From VGWF01 sp964423465 (GTDB lineage Bacteria > Verrucomicrobiota > Kiritimatiellia > PWTM01), in contig CAYRFK010000248.1 of the NCBI GenBank assembly GCA_964423465.1, positions 1 to 7,226 of the forward strand: a stretch of 7,226 nt of DNA, written 5' to 3'. Positions within the stretch are counted from its first letter, which is position 1; each line of letters opens with the position of its first letter. The notes beneath the pieces were generated by a model, which did not search any database, had not been told where the DNA came from, and was given only the letters and a program-made list of their open reading frames with translations. Below are positions 1 to 5,926 of this stretch, piece after piece. A program made the translations under genes and the position numbers.

Positions 1-80
1 ACTTCCGCTCCGCGCGATGGGAGTGTGCTCAACCACGCACCGGCCGAAAGTAACAGCGTGAGGATGATTCCATTATTCAT
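1..80 (-). CDS. N-terminus of an exported protein (continues outside window)
   Basis: An ATG at 80 lies inside the last codons of the preceding gene (ATGAATAA), with GGAAAG about 6 bases upstream. The 26 codons visible read MNNGIILTLLLSAGAWL, then STLPSRGAEV: a short polar start, a strong hydrophobic core and a plausible signal peptidase I site, the hallmark of a signal peptide. The tight overlap, ribosome binding site and export signal together make a real gene start more likely than chance. The function cannot be determined from this piece. It continues the chain of overlapping secreted-protein genes. Confidence 0.65.
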   Translation of the reverse strand, partial: MNNGIILTLLLSAGAWLSTLPSRGAE

Positions 81-1533
81 TGGTGTCTTTCCGGTTGATG
101 ACTTCGAGCGTCGGCAACGGCTGGTCCACGGCGTCTTTCACTTGGTCCAACGACAGGCCCGGCGGCCCGAAGTGAAACCGGCGCCGAATCACCATGTAGT
201 CGCCCGGCTCGCCCTTCGGCACGGTCTGCGGATACGGGCCGTACAGCGGGCCGCTGGCGCCGTAGGCGAAGGCGCCCGTATCGGGGAAGCTCGTATCCCG
301 GGTGAAGTAACACGGATCCTTCACATCGAAGTAGCGCGAACTCCGCGGCAGATCAGGGATGTTGGTGTCGAGGCAGTGCTCGATCAACAGCGAGCCCGGC
401 GGGCCGGTGATGAATTGCCATTTCAATTCGCCCGTCCGCACCCCGTCGGGCTGGCCGTCAATGGTCACGCCCTGTTCGTTGAGGTTGTCGTAGTAGGTCA
501 TGCCGATGGCGTTGGTCGAGAAGTTCATCCCAAACCACAACGCCGGTCCCTTGTGGATGATCCAGTGCCGGGCGGCTTCGACCAGCCGCGGGTAGAAAAT
601 CCATTCGTCGTAGCCTAGGCTGGCCGACCATTCCAGTTGCCGCAGGCGGATGGCGCGGACTGGCCCGACGATGTCGGCCAGGATCCGATTGCCGATCGAG
701 ACGAGATACGTTTGCAGCCGCATGCCCGAGCCGTAGTAGAACTTGTCGTGTTCGAGAATGTTGTCGCCGCTCGCACCCGCGCTCACGATCCTCAGTTCGC
801 CGAGCCGGTTCCGGGCGTCGAACCGCACCTGATAATCCTCGCCGCGCGCGACGCTGTCCTCGCTGGGCAAAGGCGGGAGTTGGTAGCTGACTTTGTTCTC
901 CTTGCGGTGCGGGATGAACCGGTAACTGCTGATTTCCGGCGTGAGTTGTTCCCAGCGCGGCCGGTCTTCCGGTGCGATGAGGCTGTGGAATTGGTAGTCC
1001 ACCGGTTTTCGGCCCGCGCCGGGCTTCAGTTCACCGGCGCTTTGGAACAGCGACAACCAGCGTGGCGGTTGTCCTTCCTGCGTCGCTTTCAGATCAACCC
1101 GCGATCTCGGCACAACGCCCGCCGGATCAGTCGCCGCCGCACTGGCAGGATCGCCGAACTCTTCGTAAAGCAGTGCGATCTCGTCCTGCTCAACGAGTGT
1201 TGCCCCGCCCGGCCCGGCCGCATTCTTCGGGTCGGCGAAGATGTAATGGGAAGGCCACCGCGCCTTCAGCGGCACGGCGGGGTTACTGCCTCCTTGGCCT
1301 TTCGGGGCCAGAACTTTCTGGTCCACCTGCACCGGCACCTGCACCCATGTCCCCGCGCGCCACGCAAACCCAACGATGCGGTCCGGTGCCGTCCCCAACA
1401 GCGCGGCCACGTCCTTGCCCGTGACGACCACCGGGCAGGATGTCCGGAAATCCTGGTTCACACTGCCGCCCCACGCGAAGCGTTCCTGAACGAGTCCGCC
1501 GGCCAGCACGATGATGATGGCTAGCCGGTTCAT
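73..1533 (-). CDS. Uncharacterised secreted protein, 486 aa
   Basis: The ATG at 1533 is preferred over an upstream in-frame start because it overlaps the previous stop (ATGA), has GGCGGTGG just ahead, and places a signal peptide at residues 1-20 (MNRLAIIIVLAGGLV, cleavage likely near FAWGG). The mature part begins with a short conserved-looking block, VVVTGKDVAALLG and WVQVPVQVDQK (about 35-73), similar in style to secreted proteins with a 'W.piPfQvDe' motif. It continues with LVEQDEIALLYEEFGD, and the middle has ILADIVGPVRAIR, a phrase seen in the same kind of protein. The C-terminal third is rich in Trp, Tyr and Phe, suggesting a beta-rich fold. Two Cys (in EHCLDTN and KDPCYF) could form a disulfide. 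I cannot name a catalytic site or an established family function. A surface or periplasmic binding role in polysaccharide use would fit the context but is only inference. The gene end overlaps the next start by 8 bases. Confidence 0.8.
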   Translation of the reverse strand: MNRLAIIIVLAGGLVQERFAWGGSVNQDFRTSCPVVVTGKDVAALLGTAPDRIVGFAWRAGTWVQVPVQVDQKVLAPKGQGGSNPAVPLKARWPSHYIFADPKNAAGPGGATLVEQDEIALLYEEFGDPASAAATDPAGVVPRSRVDLKATQEGQPPRWLSLFQSAGELKPGAGRKPVDYQFHSLIAPEDRPRWEQLTPEISSYRFIPHRKENKVSYQLPPLPSEDSVARGEDYQVRFDARNRLGELRIVSAGASGDNILEHDKFYYGSGMRLQTYLVSIGNRILADIVGPVRAIRLRQLEWSASLGYDEWIFYPRLVEAARHWIIHKGPALWFGMNFSTNAIGMTYYDNLNEQGVTIDGQPDGVRTGELKWQFITGPPGSLLIEHCLDTNIPDLPRSSRYFDVKDPCYFTRDTSFPDTGAFAYGASGPLYGPYPQTVPKGEPGDYMVIRRRFHFGPPGLSLDQVKDAVDQPLPTLEVINRKDTNE

Positions 1534-1772
1534 CGGCCACCGCCAATCCGGTAGAGGTTCTCGCAGCCGCGCAGGATGCGGTCGTTGCCGACGAACCACG
1601 GCTGGCTCCGCGTCGCTTCCAACCGATTGCGCGCCAACTCCTGATAAGACTGGCCGGCTTCAACTGCGACCGTGACCCCGTCTTTCGCAGGGGTGATTTG
1701 GAGATTGGCGAATGTTGCTGATGTCTGTAGCCCGCTGTCGTCCCACAGCCATCTGATTGGGGCACACTTCAT
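1530..1772 (-). pseudogene. 80-aa ORF resembling the last blade of a PQQ-type beta-propeller
   Basis: The ORF starts at the ATG at 1772, inside the stop of the preceding mini-ORF, and ends 1530-1532 inside the start of the next gene (ATGA again). The last 35 residues (YQELARNRLEATRSQPWFVGN, in two parts with DRILRGCENLYRIGG) look like the final blade of PQQ-binding-like propeller proteins, which usually end in '...grlyvRt.e.LYcIG'. Those proteins have 400 or more residues; here at most one to two blades are present, with no signal peptide in frame. The frame is also open upstream to 1928 but carries no convincing sequence there. It is probably a C-terminal relic joined out of frame to the orphan signal peptide. 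Expression as a small protein cannot be excluded. Confidence 0.5.
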
Positions 1773-1870
1773 GAGTGAATCGCCTGCGGGTCCTGCCAAC
1801 TGTACGTGGAACCAAACACCGACGCCGTCAACATGACGGAACCGAGTGCGATGGCGATGAAAGGGTTCAT
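1769..1870 (-). pseudogene. Orphan signal-peptide ORF: N-terminal remnant of an exported protein
   Basis: A 33-codon ORF starts at the ATG at 1870. Its sequence (MNPFIAIALGSVMLTAS, then VFGSTYSWQDPQAIHS) is a convincing signal peptide followed by a YSWQDPQA mature start, which I associate with large secreted proteins of this bacterial group (from memory, not verified). It stops at 1769-1771 before any domain could form. The stop overlaps the next ATG as ATGA (1769-1772). It lies 53 bases after the kinase stop; no terminator or clear Shine-Dalgarno is seen in between. I read it as the start of a gene whose body was deleted. A short leader peptide that couples translation to the next ORF is the alternative. 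Confidence 0.5.
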
Positions 1871-1923
1871 GGTTGTCGATCGTGATGGGGAGCGAAACGG
1901 AGTCTTCTGATATCGTGCATCGA

Positions 1924-4617
1924 TCATTTCACTTGGCCGATGTATTTGCCGGTCGTGCCTTTTGGGAAGTTCCTGTTGCTTTCCGTGATCTCGAAAGTGC
2001 CCTTCCTGAAGTTGAACTTGGCGACAAACATCGCGCTGCCGTTCCCGGTGGACATGAACTCGACGTGCGTGGCGTCAATCGCCCGGCAGGTGGCAAAGGG
2101 CCAGTTCTGGCCTGCGGGCGCCCACGGATTTCGGACCTTGCCGTCGGGCGAGATCACAAGTGACAGCGTCTTGCCCATGTGGACGAACTCCCACGCCGTG
2201 CCCAAGTGCTCCTTGGTTCTTTCGACGACTTTGGGTTTGCCGACACGCGCCCAGAACGCGAATGCCGGCGTGTCGTTGATCTTCGCCAGTTTCGTGAGGC
2301 TGGCGAGGATCTCGCCATCGCGCTCCTTCTGGAAATCGCAGCGGATCTCCGTCAACGGCATCCCCTCCAGCGGCGACAGGTCGGCGACCCTCGTGCGGTC
2401 GCACCACAGCGTGGTCAACGGCATCCCAGCCAGCGGCGCCAGATCGGCGACCAAAGAGTCGTTGCACGCAACCACGCTCAGCTTCATGGCGGCCAGTGGT
2501 TTCAGCGAGGCGACGCGGGTGCCACCGCAGCTCAACAGCGTCAAGGGCATCCCTTTGAGCGGTTCGAGGCTGGCGATCGGATTGCCGTGACACCACAGAG
2601 CAACCAAGGGCAGTCCGCTGAGCGGAGACAGATCGCCGAGGTCGCCTTCCGCGTTCTGCACCGTTGGCGCAATGGCAAGTTGCTTCAGTCCTTTCAGCGC
2701 CGCCACCGGCGAAATATCCGTAACCCCGACGGTCGAGAACGACAGTCCGGTGACGACGTTGCCTTGGATCGTGCACGCGACACGCCCGTCGAACCGCGGG
2801 TTGAGTTCCTTCAGTCTTGCGATGGTCCTGGCCAGTTGCTGTTCGGCCGGCAGCGCGGCGAGCTCCTTCATATAGGCGTCCGGTTCGACCCTCGGCCCCG
2901 GTGTCGAGACAACCTGAGTCGGAGCCGTTGAACTGCCGGCGGAGGCGGCGCACACCTCGATTCGATGAAAGACGGCGCGGTCCCAGGTGCTGAGTCCCAG
3001 CGCCGAATCGCGCGTCCTGGGGCCGAAGACGTCGCCGGAATCGCCTTTCCACTCGACCAGCATTTCGCCGTCGAGGTAACCGCGCACGACATGCTTGCGC
3101 ACCTCGACCACGGTGACGTATTGCCGCCCGTTCACCAGTCCCCCGCGCCGGAACATGGTCGCGGGGCTCTTCGCAAACTGATACGCCGCAGCGGCGAAAC
3201 CGAAGTTCTTCGGTTTTCCCCATCCGTCCAGGATCCAGCTGAAAGGGCGACCGCCCCGGATCAACCGCGCACTCACCATGCTGCCGCCACTCCCCGTCAG
3301 CCGGGTGAACACAATCCGCAGGTCATATTCCTCCGGCAGTGTGCAGGGGATTTCGATGCGGCTGCCTTTCGTGTCACCGGAATCCAACGCGCCGTTCACC
3401 AGCTTCCACTCGCCCTTCTTGGCGTGCGTGGCCGGGTCCACCAGCGCCAGCAGATTGACCGCGGTTTTCTCCGGCGCGGCCGGCGGGGGAACGGGCGTCC
3501 CGGCGGGAGCGGGTTTGGCCGCCGGTGTGGCCGGCGCGACGGCGGCAACCTTGGCGCCGCCGGCGGGGGGCGTCGCCGCCGGCCGTTTCCACGGCGCCCA
3601 CCAGAGCACCGCGGCCGAAGCCAGCGCGGCCATCACAATGAGTGCGGGGACGTGCGCCGCCGTGCGCCTGGGCTGGGGTCTGGCCGCCGCCGGGGCCGGA
3701 TGCCTCGGCACGGAGCGGACCCGGAGGACGGACGGCCCCGTGCGCTTCGGCGGGGGCCTGACCGCCGCCGGGGCCGAATGCTTTAGCCCGGTGCGGACCC
3801 GTTGGATTTCCGCGCGAAGTTCCTCGTGGTTCTGGAAGCGCTCCGCGGGCTGTTTCAGCAGCATCCTCGTCACCAAATGCGCCAATGCCGGGGGACACGC
3901 CACCCAGTCCTTCACCAGCGACGGGACCGGCGCCGCGACGTGTTTATGAGCCACCGCGGCGAAGTCATCTCCGTCGTACGGGCGCCGACCGGTCACCATG
4001 AAGTAGAGCGTGCAGCCGAGGCTGTAGATGTCGCTGCGGCAGTCCGGGTCGATGTCGCCGCGCGCCTGTTCCGGACTGATGTAGTACGGCGACCCGGCGG
4101 TGATCCCGTCCGGCGTCGGGCTTGGACCGCTCCGGCCGGCCGGTTGCGCCAGGCCGAGGCCGCCGAGCCTGACGCCGCCGTGTTGGGTCAGGAAGATGTT
4201 TCCGGGTTTGATGTCGCGGTGGACCATGGCCGCCTTCTGCCAGGCATACTCGAGCGCACCGGCGACCTGGCCGCAGATGGCCAGCGCTTCGTCAGGCGGC
4301 AGTTTTCCCGCGCGCTGCACCCGATCCCAGACCGTCTCGCCTTCCACCCACTCCATGACCAAATACGGCAGCCCTTCCGATTCGCCGGCCAGGTGAACAC
4401 TGACCAGATTCTCGTGGTTCAGACGCGCCGCCGACAGCGCTTCACGTTTGAACCGGGCCAGAAACTCCCGGTCCGCCGCATATTCCGGTGCGAGGACCTT
4501 GATCGCCACCCAGCGGTCGAGCGCAGGCTGCCGGGCCTTGTATACCGCCCCCGTCCGCCCCTCCCCCGCGAGCGCGACGATTTCGAATCCGTCAACTCGG
4601 CGGCCCCCGAGGTTCAT
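1924..4617 (-). CDS. Membrane Ser/Thr protein kinase with LamG-like, leucine-rich-repeat and C-terminal sensor domains; DFG Asp missing
   Basis: The protein has 897 aa. I chose the ATG at 4617 (MNLGGRRVDGFEIV) because it overlaps the sigma stop, has AGGGG upstream, and starts exactly where Hanks-type kinases begin; the frame further upstream is low-complexity. Kinase domain about 10-275: Gly-loop GEGRTG (18-23), VAIK with K40, helix-C E59, HRDIKPGN (H133, D135, K137, N140), SPE (181-183) and SDIYSLG (D196) are present. The DFG position reads GLG: Gly153 (codon 4159-4161) replaces the magnesium-binding Asp, so activity is doubtful. A Pro/Ala/Arg-rich linker follows, then one membrane helix (about 323-342), then a Pro/Ala spacer. 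The outside part has a LamG/concanavalin-like domain (about 387-556, NGRQYVTVVEVRKHVVRGYLDG), five 21-residue leucine-rich repeats (from residue 663) and a conserved C-terminal domain (about 800-897, AWEFVHMGKTLSL). Likely role: sensing an extracellular ligand, perhaps a glycan, and signalling to the sigma factor or its neighbours. This is inference from domain order and context. Confidence 0.88.
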   Translation of the reverse strand: MNLGGRRVDGFEIVALAGEGRTGAVYKARQPALDRWVAIKVLAPEYAADREFLARFKREALSAARLNHENLVSVHLAGESEGLPYLVMEWVEGETVWDRVQRAGKLPPDEALAICGQVAGALEYAWQKAAMVHRDIKPGNIFLTQHGGVRLGGLGLAQPAGRSGPSPTPDGITAGSPYYISPEQARGDIDPDCRSDIYSLGCTLYFMVTGRRPYDGDDFAAVAHKHVAAPVPSLVKDWVACPPALAHLVTRMLLKQPAERFQNHEELRAEIQRVRTGLKHSAPAAVRPPPKRTGPSVLRVRSVPRHPAPAAARPQPRRTAAHVPALIVMAALASAAVLWWAPWKRPAATPPAGGAKVAAVAPATPAAKPAPAGTPVPPPAAPEKTAVNLLALVDPATHAKKGEWKLVNGALDSGDTKGSRIEIPCTLPEEYDLRIVFTRLTGSGGSMVSARLIRGGRPFSWILDGWGKPKNFGFAAAAYQFAKSPATMFRRGGLVNGRQYVTVVEVRKHVVRGYLDGEMLVEWKGDSGDVFGPRTRDSALGLSTWDRAVFHRIEVCAASAGSSTAPTQVVSTPGPRVEPDAYMKELAALPAEQQLARTIARLKELNPRFDGRVACTIQGNVVTGLSFSTVGVTDISPVAALKGLKQLAIAPTVQNAEGDLGDLSPLSGLPLVALWCHGNPIASLEPLKGMPLTLLSCGGTRVASLKPLAAMKLSVVACNDSLVADLAPLAGMPLTTLWCDRTRVADLSPLEGMPLTEIRCDFQKERDGEILASLTKLAKINDTPAFAFWARVGKPKVVERTKEHLGTAWEFVHMGKTLSLVISPDGKVRNPWAPAGQNWPFATCRAIDATHVEFMSTGNGSAMFVAKFNFRKGTFEITESNRNFPKGTTGKYIGQVK
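2338..2631 (-). repeat. Five 21-residue leucine-rich repeats in the kinase
   Basis: The repeats begin at residues 663, 684, 705, 726 and 747 of the kinase; the fifth is incomplete. Each follows the pattern L-x-P-L-x-G-M-P-L-T-x-L-x-C, then x-x-T-R-V-A-D/S. A conserved Cys occurs in every copy (WCHG, SCGG, ACND, WCDR, RCDF). At the DNA level the period is 63 bases. The pattern is the short bacterial LRR class commonly found after LamG-like domains in kinases of this bacterial group. Confidence 0.8.
3661..3801 (-). repeat. Two imperfect 63-bp direct repeats in the kinase linker
   Basis: The stretches 3661-3723 and 3739-3801 align without gaps with about 50 of 63 bases identical, at a period of 78 bases (26 codons). 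They encode the duplicated linker RVR..., APAA(V/A)RP(P/Q)P(K/R)RT of the kinase, between catalytic domain and membrane helix. The length is a multiple of three, so copy number could change without breaking the frame. Confidence 0.7.
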
Positions 4618-4979
4618 GGCGGGGCCCCTGCACCGGTGATCGAAAGCTCCGCGATCTCCAGCCCGGCGTCGTGGTCCGTGCTGGTGATGATCAGCATGAA
4701 CGCCTGGAGTTGGTCGAGCACGTCGTTGTCGAGGACGGGTATCTCCGGCTTGCGGCGGCGCAGCCAATCGAGCGCCTCGCGCCGTGCCGAGACCGTAGCC
4801 CAAGAAAGCAGCGCGCCTTCGTGCTCGAAGGTTGCCTCCTTCGTCAGCGCCTTGAGCGCCACGTTCTGGAAAATGTCCTCGGCCGCCTGTGCGTCGCGCG
4901 CGATGACGAACGCCGCCGCGCCCAGCCGTGGCCGCGCCGCGAACAATACCCGCATGATTTCGTCGTGCGATAGCGTCAT
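4614..4979 (-). CDS. ECF-type RNA polymerase sigma factor, region 2 only (truncated)
   Basis: The protein has 121 aa. Residues 5-80 match sigma-70 region 2: RPRLGAAAFVIARDAQAAEDIFQNVALKAL covers 2.1-2.2 (core RNA polymerase contact, with the D-x-x-Q pattern), and LLSWATVSARREALDWLRRRK covers 2.3-2.4 (-10 melting and recognition). Normal ECF factors are 160-200 aa and end in region 4, a helix-turn-helix that binds the -35 box. That region is absent here. After VLDNDVLDQL (about residue 91) comes a 30-residue tail (AFMLIITSTDHDAG, LEIAELSITGAGAPP) that I do not recognise and that has no helix-turn-helix look. No other frame nearby supplies region 4. The stop overlaps the kinase start as ATGA (4614-4617), so the two should be co-translated. 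It may be a deletion relic, or a small region-2 protein that still binds RNA polymerase. No ribosome binding site is visible; see the promoter entry. Confidence 0.75.
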   Translation of the reverse strand: MTLSHDEIMRVLFAARPRLGAAAFVIARDAQAAEDIFQNVALKALTKEATFEHEGALLSWATVSARREALDWLRRRKPEIPVLDNDVLDQLQAFMLIITSTDHDAGLEIAELSITGAGAPP

Positions 4980-4984
4980 GGTTC

Positions 4985-5022
4985 TACATCTATGTAACGC
5001 AGCACGTCGCCGCTTCCTGACA
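4985..5022 (-). promoter_or_regulatory. Putative ECF-type promoter with palindrome in front of the sigma gene
   Basis: Read on the minus strand, TGTCAGGAA (5022-5014) is followed after 15 bases by GTTACATAGATGTA (4998-4985). The first resembles the GGAA-type -35 elements used by ECF sigma factors, and the second sits where a -10 would be. The downstream element contains an inverted repeat, TACAT and ATGTA around two bases. It is only 5 bases from the ATG at 4979, so a transcript would be almost or fully leaderless; no Shine-Dalgarno is seen. Autoregulation by the neighbouring sigma factor is inference. Confidence 0.35.
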
Positions 5023-5041
5023 GGCTTGCTATGGTCGCCTC

Positions 5042-5767
5042 CTACTTCGTTCCCCGCTCCGCGGAGCCCGCGTCGCCGGACCGCACGAACAGGGCGCAGG
5101 CGCGCGAGGATGGAACCTCCGCGCGGACGCCGCCGAAGCTCTCGACGATGTGCGGGAACGCGCCGGCGGAGAAGGCCTTCACCTGCGCCGCGAGCACGTC
5201 GCGGGAGTCGACAATCTCAAGCATCGGCTTGCCCCACACCGGCTCCTCCTTGCCCGGCGCGTCGAACCATGTCTGCGTCCAGATCCACACCAGGTACTTC
5301 GGGCGCGACGGGTCGTCGAAGCCCGCGGCCTTGGGGGAAAGCTTGAGCACGGGGCGCTTCCCGCGCGTCGAGCCCAGCAGCACGATCGGCCGCTGGACGG
5401 GCCAGTAGTGCTGCGTTCCGCCGTCGACATGCCGCGGCTTGTCGAGTTTCTCCGCCTTCGTCTCGCACGAGATCGTGTCGGACACCAAGTAGGTGCCCGG
5501 CGGGAAGAAGCAGACCTTCCCCTGGTCGCGCGCGTCGTCCGCCGCTTTCTGGATCGCCTTCGTGGCGTCCGCAACGCCGGTCGGATCGGCGCGGTACGGC
5601 GCTGCCGTCACGTCGATCAGATCCGGCCGCGCCGACGCGGCGACCGGCCCCTGCGCAACCGCCAGCCCCGCGCTGCACAGGAAGATTCCGAGCCCCGCAA
5701 GGGCGCGGCCCTGCAGGCCTGCCGATCCGCGGGCAGCCGGAGGGAACGGGACGGGATGACGAATCAT
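5042..5767 (-). CDS. Secreted pectate-lyase-3-type protein, shortened (probable internal deletion)
   Basis: The protein has 241 aa. The ATG at 5767 is preferred because GGAG lies 8 bases upstream and it places a signal peptide at residues 1-38 (hydrophobic core ALAGLGIFLCSAGLA, likely cleavage after AVA). Residues 50-100 carry the classic N-terminal cap of the Pectate_lyase_3/GH28-type right-handed beta-helix: IDVTAAPY, ADPTGVADATKAIQKAADDA, KVCFFPPGTYLVSDTI. Such enzymes cut pectin-like or other acidic polysaccharides outside the cytoplasm. Family members are usually far longer (400-900 aa). Here the helix-forming rungs are essentially missing: after PVWGK (residue 180) the sequence goes straight to IVDSRDVLAAQVKAF and a short tail ending near ALFVRSGD, which looks like a C-terminal strand. 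Without the rungs no catalytic site can be placed, so I consider it non-functional or highly reduced. It stands alone between the hairpins and the sigma gene. Confidence 0.7.
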   Translation of the reverse strand: MIRHPVPFPPAARGSAGLQGRALAGLGIFLCSAGLAVAQGPVAASARPDLIDVTAAPYRADPTGVADATKAIQKAADDARDQGKVCFFPPGTYLVSDTISCETKAEKLDKPRHVDGGTQHYWPVQRPIVLLGSTRGKRPVLKLSPKAAGFDDPSRPKYLVWIWTQTWFDAPGKEEPVWGKPMLEIVDSRDVLAAQVKAFSAGAFPHIVESFGGVRAEVPSSRACALFVRSGDAGSAERGTK

Positions 5768-5849
5768 GACCGCATCTCCAAGTGTCCGCCGTGACGCCGA
5801 CCGGCCGATCATTCATCAACTGTTGGCCCCGCCGCAAGCCCGACGAACG

Positions 5850-5865
5850 CGACGGAACGCCGTCG
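5850..5865 (-). repeat. Third, weaker hairpin in the same gap
   Basis: Arms of 6 bases (CGACGG and CCGTCG) enclose an AACG loop, only two bases from the second hairpin. Alone it would be unremarkable in GC-rich DNA. It is listed because it completes a row of three stem-loops. The remaining stretch, 5768-5849, shows a ribosome binding site for the next gene but no convincing -35/-10 promoter. Confidence 0.35.
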
Positions 5866-5867
5866 TC

Positions 5868-5889
5868 GAAGCGGCGCCCTCGCCGCTTC
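5868..5889 (-). repeat. Second perfect hairpin in the 159-bp gap
   Basis: The 9-base arms GAAGCGGCG and CGCCGCTTC are perfectly complementary around a 4-base loop, 18 bases beyond the first hairpin. No T-run follows on the minus strand. With its neighbours it may help end transcription of the URO-D operon, or be part of a mobile or repetitive palindromic element. Confidence 0.5.
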
Positions 5890-5907
5890 CTCCGGGAACG
5901 TCACCCC

Positions 5908-5926
5908 ACGCGGCGGGACGCCGCGT
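5908..5926 (-). terminator. Perfect hairpin directly after the URO-D-type stop codon
   Basis: Two perfectly complementary 8-base arms (ACGCGGCG and CGCCGCGT) flank a 3-base loop. The hairpin begins immediately next to the TAG stop at 5927-5929. The position suits transcription termination or protection of the mRNA 3' end. No U-run follows on the minus strand, so it does not meet the classical intrinsic terminator pattern. It may instead be a dispersed GC-rich intergenic repeat. Confidence 0.5.

Noticed and set aside
637..1524. Plus-strand open frames across 25-1524
   Set aside because: They are antisense to the secreted 486-aa gene, which has a signal peptide, coupled start and sensible composition; the plus frames have none of these.
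1871..1923. Possible terminator or promoter between the kinase and the mini-ORFs
   Set aside because: No stem-loop of useful length and no recognisable -35/-10 pair was found; only a weak ATCG...CGAT partial symmetry is present.
4618..4803. 62-residue N-terminal extension of the kinase
   Set aside because: It overlaps the sigma gene in another frame, is Arg/Gly/His-rich without similarity to region 4 or any domain, and the ATG at 4617 has coupling and a ribosome binding site.
5056..5067. 12-base perfect palindrome GCTCCGCGGAGC
   Set aside because: It lies within the 3' coding end of the pectate-lyase-type gene, is pure GC-rich sequence where such palindromes arise easily, and has no U-run or partner site.
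3802..5346. 514-codon open frame on the plus strand
   Set aside because: It lies opposite the kinase, sigma and pectate-lyase genes, has Arg/Pro/Ser-rich composition typical of antisense frames in GC-rich DNA, and shows no domain or start signal.
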